From NCBI RefSeq assembly GCF_001953635.1, contig NZ_MEJH01000007.1, forward strand, positions 210,157-274,156: DNA of 64,000 bases, written 5' to 3'. Positions 27,786 to 35,965 of this stretch are shown here, piece after piece. Source of the DNA: Alteromonas abrolhosensis (lineage in GTDB: Bacteria; Pseudomonadota; Gammaproteobacteria; Enterobacterales; Alteromonadaceae). The notes under the pieces are model-generated. The model was not told the origin of the DNA, made no database searches, and worked only from the letters and a program-made list of their open reading frames with translations. Every line of letters starts with the position of its first letter. Position 1 is the stretch's first letter. Made by a program: the position numbers and the translations under genes.

Positions 27786-28412
27786 TTACTCTGGTCTTAA
27801 CATTTCAAAGAAGTTTTCCTGAGAAATTTTGTAATAATCTCCGCGCCCACCACCACGACTAACTGGCGCACTTTTCAGCGTGCTGTAAACGCCGTTTTCT
27901 ATAAGCGACTTATCAATGTGTACACCCACGACTTCGCCCATAATAAACCAACTGTCCACCGACTCACCTGAGGCCGATTTAAGCTGTACCACATCAGTAA
28001 GCTTACACTCCATGCTCACCTTACTCGCTTTTACGCGGGGAACGTTTACTATTTCACTGTCTACAGTGTGAAGTCCAGCGTGGTCGAACTCGCTTTCTTC
28101 TGGTGCTAAAGGTTTGCTTGTTGTGTTCATCGCATCAACTAAATCTTCCGATACCAGATTCCAACAAAACTCACCGGTTTCCTGCACGTTTACCAGCGAA
28201 TCTTTCCTACTGCCTACTACTGAGAAACCAATGATAGGTGGCGTGTAATTTAGAGCATTGAAGAAGCTGTAAGGGGCGAGGTTTAGCACACCCGCTTTTG
28301 ATTTTGTAGAGATCCATCCGATTGGGCGCGGTGCGATAATCGCATTAAACGGATCGTGAGCCAGACCGTGGCCTTCTTTTGGTTGATAAAAATGCGTTTG
28401 TGACAAAACCAT
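27786..28412 (-). CDS. Flavin reductase family protein (FMN-binding split barrel)
   Basis: 208 residues of the flavoredoxin / DIM6-NTAB type. Recognisable segments are the N-terminal FNAIIAPRPIGWISTKS, NLAPYSFFNALNYTPPIIGF, RKDSLVNVQETGEFCWNLV, and FIMGEVVGVHID. It should bind FMN and reduce flavin or a small substrate with NAD(P)H. AAGGA directly abuts the ATG at 28412; a TTG two codons later (28406) has better spacing and may be the real start. It is divergent from the thioesterase gene and upstream of the cupin gene. Confidence 0.86.
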   Translation of the reverse strand: MVLSQTHFYQPKEGHGLAHDPFNAIIAPRPIGWISTKSKAGVLNLAPYSFFNALNYTPPIIGFSVVGSRKDSLVNVQETGEFCWNLVSEDLVDAMNTTSKPLAPEESEFDHAGLHTVDSEIVNVPRVKASKVSMECKLTDVVQLKSASGESVDSWFIMGEVVGVHIDKSLIENGVYSTLKSAPVSRGGGRGDYYKISQENFFEMLRPE

Positions 28413-28497
28413 TCCTTACTATTTGTGGTAGGGTGAATTATTACTGATATGAACGCTCACATGGCGCTTTTCAAGTGCTAAACATTAAAGGTTGTTT

Positions 28498-29055
28498 ATG
28501 ACTGCACGTAGTGTCGCTTTTTCAAGAACAAGACTTACTGAGTTGATGGTGCCTTCTTTCGCTAATTTCGGCGGTAAGGTGCATGGTGGAGTCATTCTAT
28601 CGTTAATGGATAAGGTCGCCTATGCCTGTGCGAGTAAGCACGCGGGGGCATATTGTGTCACCGTTACTGTTGATGGTGTTGAGTTCTTACAGCCCGTGGA
28701 AGTCGGTGACCTGCTTCATCTTGATGCTACCGTCCACTATGTCGGCAATACATCCTTAGTGGTAGGGATAAAAGTCACAACGGAAAATATTAAAACCAAT
28801 GAGGTTAAGCATACCAACAACAGTTTCTTTACCATGGTAGCCAAAGATGACAGAGGCACTCCTGTTACCGTACCTGAACTGGAGCTATCTACTCACCATG
28901 AAATGCGCAATTTTATGACCGCTATCCGCCGTAGTAAAATTCGTAAGGAAGCACAAGTTAAGCTACAACGTGATTACGACGCGTTCATTCCCAAGGAAGA
29001 CGTCGCGCTTTTAGACGAACACCGCTGTGTAGTTACCTTTGAGAAAAATGACTAA
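28498..29055 (+). CDS. Hotdog-fold acyl-CoA thioesterase
   Basis: Hydrolyses acyl-CoA to free acid and CoA. 185 residues; the hotdog core is at about 10-130 with NFGGKVHGGVILSLMDKVAYACASKHAG, whose helix and adjacent Asp are the usual catalytic elements, and VEFLQPVEVGDLLHLDATVHY. A polar helical tail of about 50 residues (with RRSKIRKEAQVKLQ) extends the core. The ATG at 28498 has AAAGG at good spacing; a TTG at 28492 is too close. Divergent from the flavin reductase gene. Confidence 0.88.
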   Translation: MTARSVAFSRTRLTELMVPSFANFGGKVHGGVILSLMDKVAYACASKHAGAYCVTVTVDGVEFLQPVEVGDLLHLDATVHYVGNTSLVVGIKVTTENIKTNEVKHTNNSFFTMVAKDDRGTPVTVPELELSTHHEMRNFMTAIRRSKIRKEAQVKLQRDYDAFIPKEDVALLDEHRCVVTFEKND

Positions 29056-29066
29056 GTAACAGGTAC

Positions 29067-29097
29067 AAAAAAGCCAGTTGATTATTAATCAACTGGC
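29067..29097 (-). terminator. Terminator of the TonB receptor gene (shared with the convergent thioesterase)
   Basis: GCCAGTTGAT (29073-29082) pairs with the ATCAACTGGC segment ending at 29097. On the minus strand it is followed by six U, fitting termination of the receptor transcript. Confidence 0.85.
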
Positions 29098-29123
29098 CTT
29101 CAGCACTCAAGAACCGATGCTAC

Positions 29124-31685
29124 CTAGAAGCGATACGAGACTTTTCCGTAAACAAAACGGCCTGTAAAACCGTAAGGCGAAAAGCCTGAATACGGGAATA
29201 AGCGCGAGAACGTAGTTACATCATCCACAAGCTCACGCGTCGTTTCAGGGTACACATCAAAGAGGTTGTTAGCTCCCACAGAAACGGTTAACCCTTCCGT
29301 TAACGCAATGCGGACGTCAAGGTCTGTGATCCACTCTGATGGAATGATTTCATTGCGTGCTTCAACTGACGATGGATCTTCCACTTCACCATAACGAGTA
29401 GTGCGTAACGTCGTTGTATACCGGTCGTAATTCCACGTAACACCCAAGTTCAGTTTGCTATCAGGCGATGCAGTCTCAAAGCGACGTAGCTCTACGTCAT
29501 CAAACAAATTGTCTTGATCAAAGCCTGCATTTTGCAATACCTCAGGAGCATCAATAACACTGGTTACTTCGTTATCGTTAAAGTTAGCCCCTGCGTTGAA
29601 GTTAAATGCCCCATAATCAGCCGTATTAAGCGTATAGGTAGAAACGATATCAACACCTTGTGTGCGCGAATCTATCGCGTTTAAGAAGAAGCGTGCTTGA
29701 TTCGCTCCCGTACCTGCAAGTAGCGCTTCTATCCCCTCTCCAGATAAGTTGTTAGACAGCACGATACGATCGTCGATATCAATGCGGTAGAAGTCTACTG
29801 TCAGGTTGAAATCTGCTGTTGGCGAGTAGGTAAAACCTGCGCTGTAGTTGTTAGATTCTTCTGCATCTAAGCCTGGGCTACCCAGTGCTTGCGCAACATC
29901 GCTTGATGGGGCAAACGTACCAGTCTCTGTCGGTTCGCCATCAACGAATACCGTTGCGATAGACGTAAAGAATTGCTGCTGTAGCGACGGTGCTCTAAAT
30001 CCGGTTGATACTGACGCTCGAAAAGCAAATGCATCGCTTAACGTTACGCGGTGAGACATTTTCCAATTAAATGTACTGCCAAAATCAGAATAGTCTTCGA
30101 AACGCCCTGCTATTGCCACATTCCAGTTCTCAATCACATCCGCTTCTACATCCACGTAAAGGCTATAGTTGTGACGGCTGTTTTCACCTGCAGATTCTGG
30201 GGTGAAGCCTGGGAATACTTGCGAGCCAGCGGCACCAAACGGGCCGTCTGCCGGGTCAGTCACTACGCCACCTGGACCAAACGTACCTTGAATGTAGGAC
30301 CCTTCTTCGCCTGCTGTAATTTCGTAGCTTTCATGACGATATTCGGCGCCCATTGCGAAGTTCATCTCGCTAAAGAAATAGCCTGTGTCTACCAAGCGTG
30401 ACGCATCGGCGTTCACTATTGTCGTGTTGTATTCAAGCGTACCAGCGTTAAATTCGGTTGGGCTCGTAGGGCCAAGAGAGGTATTTAGTGTATTGATTAC
30501 GCCGTACTCTAGCTCGTTTCCACCATGGGTTACAGACAAGTCGTAATTCCACACCTCACCATAGCCCTTAATACCCGCTAACAACGACATATCGGTTATG
30601 TCTGTTTGAATAGAGGGTAGGAAACCGTCTGGATAAATTTCTACAACGTTTCGCGAATCTTGAGCGCGACGATAAAAACCACCACCTACAGAATCACGGG
30701 TGCTGTAGCCTGCGGTGGTATAGAACTCAACACTATCGGTAAGTGCTTTGCCCGCATTGATGAATAAGGCATAGTCTTCCACTTCACCATTGCCGTAAAC
30801 GTGATTGTAGCGATTAAAAGTAAGCTCACGTGGGTCTAAATTGCCGTCAACGTCACGAGCATAGTTTTCTCGCTGGTCGTAGTCTGAGCGGTTCGCCTGG
30901 CCGCGGTCGCGGTATTCACCAGATACATTAACAAAACCATCATCGCCCCATTCGAAGCCTACGTTGCCGCGAAGCGTAAAAGTTTGCCCGTCGGTTACGT
31001 CTCTGTCGCTGCCTTCTGTGAATGATAAGTTGCCGTCAGCACCAATGCTCACACTTCCAAGGTTGGGTACACCATCCATTGTGGTAACGTTTGCGCCATA
31101 CGTTGCCGACACTTCACCGCCTTCTGCAGCATCCTTTAAAACAATATTAATAACACCAGCAATGGCGTCTGAACCGTACTGCGCCGCGGCACCGTCACGC
31201 AATACTTCAATACGTTTTATTGCGTTAGCGGGAATAGCATTTAAATCTACTGCCGAAGAACCACGACCCACCGAACCGTTTAGGTTAAGTAGTGCTGATG
31301 TATGACGGCGCTTACCGTTAACTAACACCAGTGTATGGTCAGGCGCTAAGCCACGAAGCTGAGCTGGACGTACGTGGTCGGTACCATCGGTAATAGAAGG
31401 CTGAGGAAAGTTAAAGCTAGGCAGTAACTGATTTAAGATCATGTTGGTTTCAGTCAGACCCGTCGCTTCTATCGATGAGGCATCAATAATATCGATAGGA
31501 ACGGGAGAATCGTTAATAGTACGGCCAACGCGACGTGAACCTACAATTTGGATTTGTTCAACATCTTGCTCATCAACTGAGGTTTGCTCCTGTGCAAGCA
31601 CCGATGAAGAAAAAGACATTCCAGCAATTGCAGAAGCAATTAAGGAAAGCTTGAAAGCAGAAGCGTTAAATTTTGCCTGTTGCAT
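29124..31685 (-). CDS. TonB-dependent outer-membrane receptor
   Basis: 853-residue active-transport barrel. A signal peptide (cleavage after SSSVLAQ, about residue 31) is followed by a TonB-box-like EQIQIVGSR stretch, the plug domain (about 60-180, with NAIKRIEVLRDGAAAQYGSDAIAG broken here as two segments RIEVLRDGAAAQYG and IAGVINIV), and the 22-strand barrel ending in a C-terminal aromatic residue (GKVSYRF). No signalling domain is present. The substrate is unknown; the nearest relatives of this type in Alteromonas are often carbohydrate or peptide receptors, which is a guess. No transporter or hydrolase lies beside it. Upstream is a long AT-rich region with a perfect palindrome. Confidence 0.93.
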   Translation of the reverse strand: MQQAKFNASAFKLSLIASAIAGMSFSSSVLAQEQTSVDEQDVEQIQIVGSRRVGRTINDSPVPIDIIDASSIEATGLTETNMILNQLLPSFNFPQPSITDGTDHVRPAQLRGLAPDHTLVLVNGKRRHTSALLNLNGSVGRGSSAVDLNAIPANAIKRIEVLRDGAAAQYGSDAIAGVINIVLKDAAEGGEVSATYGANVTTMDGVPNLGSVSIGADGNLSFTEGSDRDVTDGQTFTLRGNVGFEWGDDGFVNVSGEYRDRGQANRSDYDQRENYARDVDGNLDPRELTFNRYNHVYGNGEVEDYALFINAGKALTDSVEFYTTAGYSTRDSVGGGFYRRAQDSRNVVEIYPDGFLPSIQTDITDMSLLAGIKGYGEVWNYDLSVTHGGNELEYGVINTLNTSLGPTSPTEFNAGTLEYNTTIVNADASRLVDTGYFFSEMNFAMGAEYRHESYEITAGEEGSYIQGTFGPGGVVTDPADGPFGAAGSQVFPGFTPESAGENSRHNYSLYVDVEADVIENWNVAIAGRFEDYSDFGSTFNWKMSHRVTLSDAFAFRASVSTGFRAPSLQQQFFTSIATVFVDGEPTETGTFAPSSDVAQALGSPGLDAEESNNYSAGFTYSPTADFNLTVDFYRIDIDDRIVLSNNLSGEGIEALLAGTGANQARFFLNAIDSRTQGVDIVSTYTLNTADYGAFNFNAGANFNDNEVTSVIDAPEVLQNAGFDQDNLFDDVELRRFETASPDSKLNLGVTWNYDRYTTTLRTTRYGEVEDPSSVEARNEIIPSEWITDLDVRIALTEGLTVSVGANNLFDVYPETTRELVDDVTTFSRLFPYSGFSPYGFTGRFVYGKVSYRF

Positions 31686-32038
31686 TGTGTTGTTCCTGAA
31701 TTCTTTTAAATTTTACTTTTCGAAGTGTGTAGTTTTGTATTTTGGCGAAATGAAAACGCTTTAAAATACAATATCTTCTTTCTGAAGTTGGGGTACTGCT
31801 AAACGCCAGATTGTCTGATCAGACTTATTATTATTAGAGATGGTAAGCACGCGATGCTTATGGGCTGAGTAAATCACAAAAAGATTCGCTCGCACAATAC
31901 TAAAGTTGTAATAATTTCTTAATATCGACGACAGGCTGAATTTTAAGGATGAAGCGACGGAATTATCTATTGCAGCGAATTTTGAGGTCTGTTTTGAGAA
32001 GCGTTACTCACCGATTTTCAACCTGGTACATCAGCCAT
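31686..32038. other. Upstream region of the TonB receptor with a 12-bp palindrome
   Basis: No ORF. GTCTGATCAGAC at 31813-31824 is a perfect palindrome about 130 bp upstream of the receptor start, a plausible operator. TAAGCA (31844-31849) and TGCTTA (31855-31860) form a second small dyad. The rest is AT-rich without recognisable signals. Confidence 0.5.
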
Positions 32039-32061
32039 AAAAAAACGTTCCTTGAGGAACG
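32039..32061 (-). terminator. Terminator of the lysine-rich microprotein transcript
   Basis: CGTTCC (32046-32051) pairs with GGAACG (32056-32061); on the minus strand the stem is followed by seven U. It lies 31 nt after the microprotein stop codon. Confidence 0.8.
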
Positions 32062-32092
32062 CCTCTTACAAACAACTCTACAACGCTACAAC

Positions 32093-32200
32093 TTATGCTT
32101 TTTTAAGTTTCTTCTTGAGCTTTTTTAACTTTCCTTCTTGCTTTGAAATCTTAGCCTTAGTTGCTTTAATTTCTTTTTTAAGCTCTTTTTTCTTAGACAT
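32093..32200 (-). CDS. Lysine-rich 35-residue coiled-coil microprotein
   Basis: Starts ATG at 32200, AAGGA 8 nt upstream, and reads MSKKKELKKEIKATKAKI then SKQEGKLKKLKKKLKKA. About half of the residues are lysine, arranged with Leu/Ile in a helical pattern, so an amphipathic cationic helix or short coiled coil is expected. A good ribosome-binding site and a dedicated terminator argue that it is expressed. Function is unknown; nucleic-acid or membrane binding are possible from charge alone. The RHH-like gene lies upstream on the same strand. Confidence 0.6.
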   Translation of the reverse strand: MSKKKELKKEIKATKAKISKQEGKLKKLKKKLKKA

Positions 32201-32262
32201 AATAGTAATCCTTATCTTGTTTCGTCGCGTTGGCTTCACTCAATTCAAGTATAGCAAAGCCG

Positions 32263-32433
32263 TTATTGTTCGCCGTGTTTGGCGATAAAATCTCGAATAA
32301 AATGCCTAACTTCGCGAGCGGCAGACGTGTCTAATTCTTCACATAAAGTAATAAATTGAGCGCGCTCTTCATCATTTATACGAATAATCATCTGACTATT
32401 CTTCTTTTTCTTTTTTTTGTTTTTTTCAGACAC
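32263..32433 (-). CDS. Small ribbon-helix-helix-like DNA-binding protein
   Basis: 56 residues beginning at GTG 32433, chosen because AAGGA lies 6 nt upstream; an ATG nine codons earlier has no such site. The N-terminus is a basic run (MSEKNKKKKKKN) followed by MIIRINDEERAQFITLCEEL and TSAAREVRHFIRDFIAKHG, the strand-helix-helix pattern of CopG/Arc-like repressors. The basic stretch is encoded by consecutive A runs of 7 and 8 that contain two slippery heptamers in phase. No toxin gene is adjacent. Confidence 0.6.
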   Translation of the reverse strand: MSEKNKKKKKKNSQMIIRINDEERAQFITLCEELDTSAAREVRHFIRDFIAKHGEQ

Positions 32434-32641
32434 GTTGGTTCCTTGCAAACCCACACTCATCCTTTACCTAATCACAAAATGTATAGCTTATGTATATACT
32501 GTTCAAGATGTTTTGAACTTTTCACTGCCGTTATTCATAAAAGTATCATGCTGGCGTCATATTAATGCCTTTTGGCTGAGCCAAAGTAATTGCCAGGCAA
32601 ACAGAATAAACGCATTACGTTTAAATAAAGTGAAGTAAACC

Positions 32642-32824
32642 ATGACACAAACACAATCTATAGCGCATCTATCGTGTTTTATTGAAGCGGTAGCTATCGC
32701 AAAACAGAATAAGTGCAGCAATCGTGAAGACTTGAAAGTACTGTTGCAGCAAAAGGGCTATGAAGAGCTAGTTGCCATAGAAACCGTAGAAGAATTGAGT
32801 CCTCAGCTGCCTTTAGCATCCTAA
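32642..32824 (+). CDS. Hypothetical 60-residue protein
   Basis: Reads as a soluble, mostly helical protein (FIEAVAIAKQNK, REDLKVLLQQKG, ELVAIETVEEL) with no recognised motif and no strong Shine-Dalgarno. It is followed after 27 nt by a second small ORF and then a terminator, so a short bicistronic transcript is possible. Confidence 0.45.
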   Translation: MTQTQSIAHLSCFIEAVAIAKQNKCSNREDLKVLLQQKGYEELVAIETVEELSPQLPLAS

Positions 32825-32851
32825 AAACTGAATTTTACCTGGATTAGAATA

Positions 32852-32956
32852 ATGTTGGCTGCGCTATTAATTTACACGCTATTTAGCGTTCTGCTGCTCA
32901 GTATCTGTGAACTTGCGCGCTTACGCGTGAGCCCGAAGGAAAAAACGGAAGCTTAG
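32852..32956 (+). CDS. 34-residue single-pass membrane microprotein (putative)
   Basis: ATG at 32852 opens a short ORF reading MLAALLIYTLFSVLLLS, then ICELARLRVSPKEKTEA: one membrane helix followed by a basic, positive-inside tail. The stop codon TAG lies in the terminator hairpin at 32940-32965. There is no clear Shine-Dalgarno, so expression is uncertain. Confidence 0.4.
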   Translation: MLAALLIYTLFSVLLLSICELARLRVSPKEKTEA

Positions 32957-32965
32957 CTTCCGTTT
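32940..32965. terminator. Bidirectional terminator between small ORFs and the AhpD-like gene
   Basis: AAACGGAAGC (32943-32952) pairs with GCTTCCGTTT (32956-32965), loop TTA. On the minus strand the stem is followed by a U run and ends the AhpD-like gene; the plus-strand side is weaker. Confidence 0.85.
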
Positions 32966-32983
32966 GAAAAAATGGGTTAATGC

Positions 32984-33535
32984 TTATTTCGGCGACCACT
33001 CAAACTTCTTGAAAGGCTCGTCAACCGGTGTTTCGGCCAAGTGGTTGGTGTAATTACTCATCACTTTTTGCGCCAAAATAAGAATGATCTCTAAAAGCTG
33101 CTGATGCCTGTAACCCGCACTGTAAAATGCATCTAGCTGTGCACTATCAACATTTCCTCGCCCGCGAGTTAAAGCAAGAACGGTGTCTTTTAGTGTATTC
33201 AATTTGCTATCAGACAGTGCTTCATCATTACGTAACTCTTCAATCAAGTCATCGCGCACTTTCATACTTTTAGCAATACCCGTGTGCGCAGGCACGCAGT
33301 AATGACAGGCATGCTCAACATTCACGGTCTGCCATACAACCGTCAACTCTTCTGCGTTAAACGATGTTTCTTGCGCTAGCTTGTGTAGCACCTGATAACC
33401 TTCCAATAGCGTCGGCGCTTCTGCCATTACTGCATGTAGATTTGGAATCATACCAAACGCCGCTTTTGAATTATCAAGTAGAGGCTTCGCTGCTGCTGGC
33501 GCCGTCTCTTTCGTATGTAAAGTAAAATCGCTCAT
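32984..33535 (-). CDS. AhpD/carboxymuconolactone-decarboxylase-like protein
   Basis: 183 residues of the alkylhydroperoxidase-like all-helical family. The redox centre EHACHYCVPAH carries the CxxC pair and the following histidine, with a glutamate upstream as in AhpD, so a peroxidase or thiol-redox function is likely. It is divergent from a TetR regulator, and two palindromes lie between them. AGGAG precedes the ATG. Confidence 0.88.
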   Translation of the reverse strand: MSDFTLHTKETAPAAAKPLLDNSKAAFGMIPNLHAVMAEAPTLLEGYQVLHKLAQETSFNAEELTVVWQTVNVEHACHYCVPAHTGIAKSMKVRDDLIEELRNDEALSDSKLNTLKDTVLALTRGRGNVDSAQLDAFYSAGYRHQQLLEIILILAQKVMSNYTNHLAETPVDEPFKKFEWSPK

Positions 33536-33617
33536 ATGACTCTCCTATTGATGTGAACTGAAACTGTGAGTATTGCTATGCGCCCCTCACCTCGTGTTAG
33601 TAACAATAATAGGTTTA

Positions 33618-33635
33618 CTTGAACGATCGTTCAAG
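33618..33635. promoter_or_regulatory. TetR-type operator palindrome 1
   Basis: CTTGAACGATCGTTCAAG is a perfect 18-bp palindrome in the gap between the divergent AhpD-like and TetR genes. Confidence 0.85.
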
Positions 33636-33641
33636 CGACAA

Positions 33642-33657
33642 TTGAACACATGTTCAA
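33642..33657. promoter_or_regulatory. TetR-type operator palindrome 2
   Basis: TTGAACACATGTTCAA repeats the TTGAAC/GTTCAA half-sites with imperfect centre. Its centre is 23 bp from that of the first palindrome, about two helical turns, so two dimers could bind side by side. A TTGACA (33662-33667) immediately follows. Confidence 0.8.
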
Positions 33658-33683
33658 AATATTGACATATAAGGTATGCAGCA

Positions 33684-34274
33684 ATGAAATATGACCACGA
33701 TGACATTATAGAGAGAGCAACAACGCTTTTTTGGCAGCGGGGCTTTCAGGCTGCAGGTATGCGCGATATCCAGCAAGCTTTGGACATGCGCCCCGGAAGT
33801 ATTTACGCCCGCTTCCAGAGTAAAGAAGGTTTATTCAAACTTGTTGTTGAACATTATGCTGAAAACAGTGCGAGGCGCCTAAAACAAGTGGCGCAGGCTG
33901 ATTCCCCCTTTACTGCGCTAAGAAGCTTTTTCGAAGCTGCCTTAACTGGGCCTGATGAGCAGCGCTATATGCGCCAGTGCTTGCTAGTTAAGTCTATTGC
34001 AGAATTAGAACTCATTGGTGATATTGCCAAAAAAGCGGTACTTGAGAGCATGCAAACCCTCAAGGCTGGTTTTAACAATATTATTGAAGCCTGTATCGAA
34101 AAAGGTGAGCTGCCAGAATATACGCCAACGTCAACAGCCGCAGAGTGGCTTCAAAATCAGTTCGTTGGCTTACGAGCGTTTGCCCTACTGCAAGACGAAA
34201 ATCAAGCAACTATTCAGATGATTGACAAAGTAATGATTGACTTAAAAGGGCAATGGCCACAACAAACGCATTAG
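33684..34274 (+). CDS. TetR-family transcriptional regulator
   Basis: 196 residues. The N-terminal helix-turn-helix (IIERATTLFWQRGFQAAGMR, then DIQQALDMRPGSIYARFQSK) is typical of TetR; the C-terminal ligand domain is about 60-190. The DNA-binding half resembles the TetR members that regulate neighbouring redox genes. It most probably represses itself and the divergent AhpD-like gene through the two palindromes; the inducer is unknown. Confidence 0.92.
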   Translation: MKYDHDDIIERATTLFWQRGFQAAGMRDIQQALDMRPGSIYARFQSKEGLFKLVVEHYAENSARRLKQVAQADSPFTALRSFFEAALTGPDEQRYMRQCLLVKSIAELELIGDIAKKAVLESMQTLKAGFNNIIEACIEKGELPEYTPTSTAAEWLQNQFVGLRAFALLQDENQATIQMIDKVMIDLKGQWPQQTH

Positions 34275-34285
34275 TTTATTTACGG

Positions 34286-34462
34286 TTAAGAGAACATCAA
34301 ACGCAACAACTGTGCGATAAGTAAAATCCCCATTAAAGGCCAAATCCACTTAGCCCATTTCGCTGCATCTTCATTGCTGATACGCATTTTAGAGCGTTCA
34401 ATCAGCGGTACAATTAAGGCTAAAGCACCAAACAACACCGCTAGTAAAATTAACACTTCCAT
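34286..34462 (-). CDS. 58-residue two-helix membrane protein coupled to ubiF
   Basis: Begins MEVLILLAVLFGALALIV (first helix), continues through a basic loop with ERSKMRISNEDAAKWAKW, and ends with a second helix IWPLMGILLIAQLLRLMFS. Its ATG overlaps the ubiF TAA by one base (TAATG), so translation should be coupled to ubiF. Family not recognised. The placement suggests a role near quinone synthesis or the membrane face of UbiF, which is inference. Confidence 0.7.
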   Translation of the reverse strand: MEVLILLAVLFGALALIVPLIERSKMRISNEDAAKWAKWIWPLMGILLIAQLLRLMFS

Positions 34463-35658
34463 TATCGCAACCCTATCGCATATTTAAGCACTTCTTGTTT
34501 GGCAGGCTCTATGCGCTGCGCCACAGAAAGAAGTTGGTTTCTAATCCATTTTATGGGGGCAACGTCATTACTAAACAAGGTATAGAAGCCATCCATTGCA
34601 GTCATCATCATCAAGTTATCTCGCTTTCGAGGCCTTTCATAATTACTGAAAAGCATGTGAGAAAATGCACCGTCAGTTAGCAAATCGTTTGCTGTAGAGT
34701 TGGTTTTGAAATTAGAAGAAACAGAAAGGAATGCTTCTACGTCTTTAAAGCCTAAATTAACGCCCTGCCCGGCAAGCGGGTTGATGGTGTGTGCTGCATC
34801 ACCAATTAACACGCAACAGCCTTTAACATAGTGAATAGCATGAGAACGCGTAAGCGGAAAAATCGCTTTATCGATAACCGAAAAGCTATTTTTGCCTTTG
34901 GTTAATTCCTCGGGGAACGTTTTAAGTATTTCGCTTTCAAGCTGACTAGGTTTTAAGCTTTTTATTCGCTTAAGTTCATCGGGCGTGTCGTACCACACAA
35001 GTGAGGCGTAATTGTCGAACATTGGCAGAAACGCTTTCGGGCCGCTCGATGTAAATTGCTGCCATGTTATAGGTTCAACGGCGTTCTCCATTTTAATGGT
35101 GATGCCCATCGCCTGCTGTGCATATTGCCAACCCGTTGTGCCTATTCCTGCAGCTTTTCTTACCTGAGAGTTTGCGCCGTCTGCGCCTACGAGCCATTTA
35201 GCTTCTAAAGTTCTGCCGTTCGAGAGGTTGACGTTAGCAGTAGTGGTTAAACGAATACCTTCAACCTTTTGACCACTGATGATCTCAACATTATCAAACC
35301 GCGTTAACGCCTTGTGGCACCCCAGTTGCAACAATCGATTTTCCACAAAGTAGCCTAATTGGGGCATGTCGATACTGTGTGCGGTAAAGTCTGTTCGATG
35401 GGAAGGATCGTCCCATACACTAAGGCCGGTGTAAGGTTTAACGCGCATGGCGGCAATGTGTTCCCAAGCACCAAGCGCTTTTAACAGCGTCACCGATGCT
35501 TCGCTGATAGCTGAAACCCTTAAGTCCGGGCCATCCTCAGGCTTAAAAGGTGCCGGTAAATAAGGCTCAATGACGGCGACCTTGAATTGCTGCTGAGCAA
35601 GCCCCAGCGCTAATGTAGCCCCCACCATTCCGCCGCCATTTATACAAAAATCGAACAT
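34462..35658 (-). CDS. ubiF: Ubiquinone-biosynthesis FAD hydroxylase UbiF
   Basis: FAD-dependent monooxygenase that hydroxylates the demethoxy-ubiquinol ring in coenzyme Q synthesis. 398 residues. FAD motifs are INGGGMVGATLALGLAQ, the central LVGADGANSQVRKAAGI and GDAAHTINPLAGQGVNLGFK. The strings ISEASVTLLKALGAWE and WQQFTSSGPKAFLPMFDNYA align with E. coli UbiF rather than UbiH or UbiI. The gene is divergent from miaB as in E. coli, which further supports the assignment. Confidence 0.92.
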   Translation of the reverse strand: MFDFCINGGGMVGATLALGLAQQQFKVAVIEPYLPAPFKPEDGPDLRVSAISEASVTLLKALGAWEHIAAMRVKPYTGLSVWDDPSHRTDFTAHSIDMPQLGYFVENRLLQLGCHKALTRFDNVEIISGQKVEGIRLTTTANVNLSNGRTLEAKWLVGADGANSQVRKAAGIGTTGWQYAQQAMGITIKMENAVEPITWQQFTSSGPKAFLPMFDNYASLVWYDTPDELKRIKSLKPSQLESEILKTFPEELTKGKNSFSVIDKAIFPLTRSHAIHYVKGCCVLIGDAAHTINPLAGQGVNLGFKDVEAFLSVSSNFKTNSTANDLLTDGAFSHMLFSNYERPRKRDNLMMMTAMDGFYTLFSNDVAPIKWIRNQLLSVAQRIEPAKQEVLKYAIGLR

Positions 35659-35965
35659 TTATTCTCCTTAAAACACGCACTTGCATTATGTCTTAAAATG
35701 CGAAGCGCTGTGAAGTAAAACGTATAAGTGGCTTGCCCCAGATCAATTATTAACGAATCGTCGTAAGATACTGGGAATATGTTTGCATAACAGGTAAAAT
35801 ATGCGGCTATTTTGAACATCTTCCTGTAACTGACATTTCCAGTGATTTTTGCGCGGGGCAATTTAAGTGCCGCAGGCAAAATAACACTCTGGCGGTCACC
35901 TTTCACAAACGAAGGTAATACTGCTCTCACTTACAGGAACATTAACAGGTTATCGAATAGTTGTT
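35659..35965. other. Divergent promoter region between ubiF and miaB
   Basis: 307 bp with no ORF I support; AT-rich, with no repeat or operator-like palindrome noticed. Confidence 0.5.

Noticed and set aside
29124..31685. TonB receptor as part of a polysaccharide utilisation or siderophore locus
   Set aside because: No glycoside hydrolase, SusD-like, siderophore or ABC transport gene lies nearby.
32263..32460. RHH-like gene as the antitoxin of a toxin-antitoxin pair
   Set aside because: The neighbouring small ORFs do not resemble a ParE, RelE, MazF or HicA toxin.
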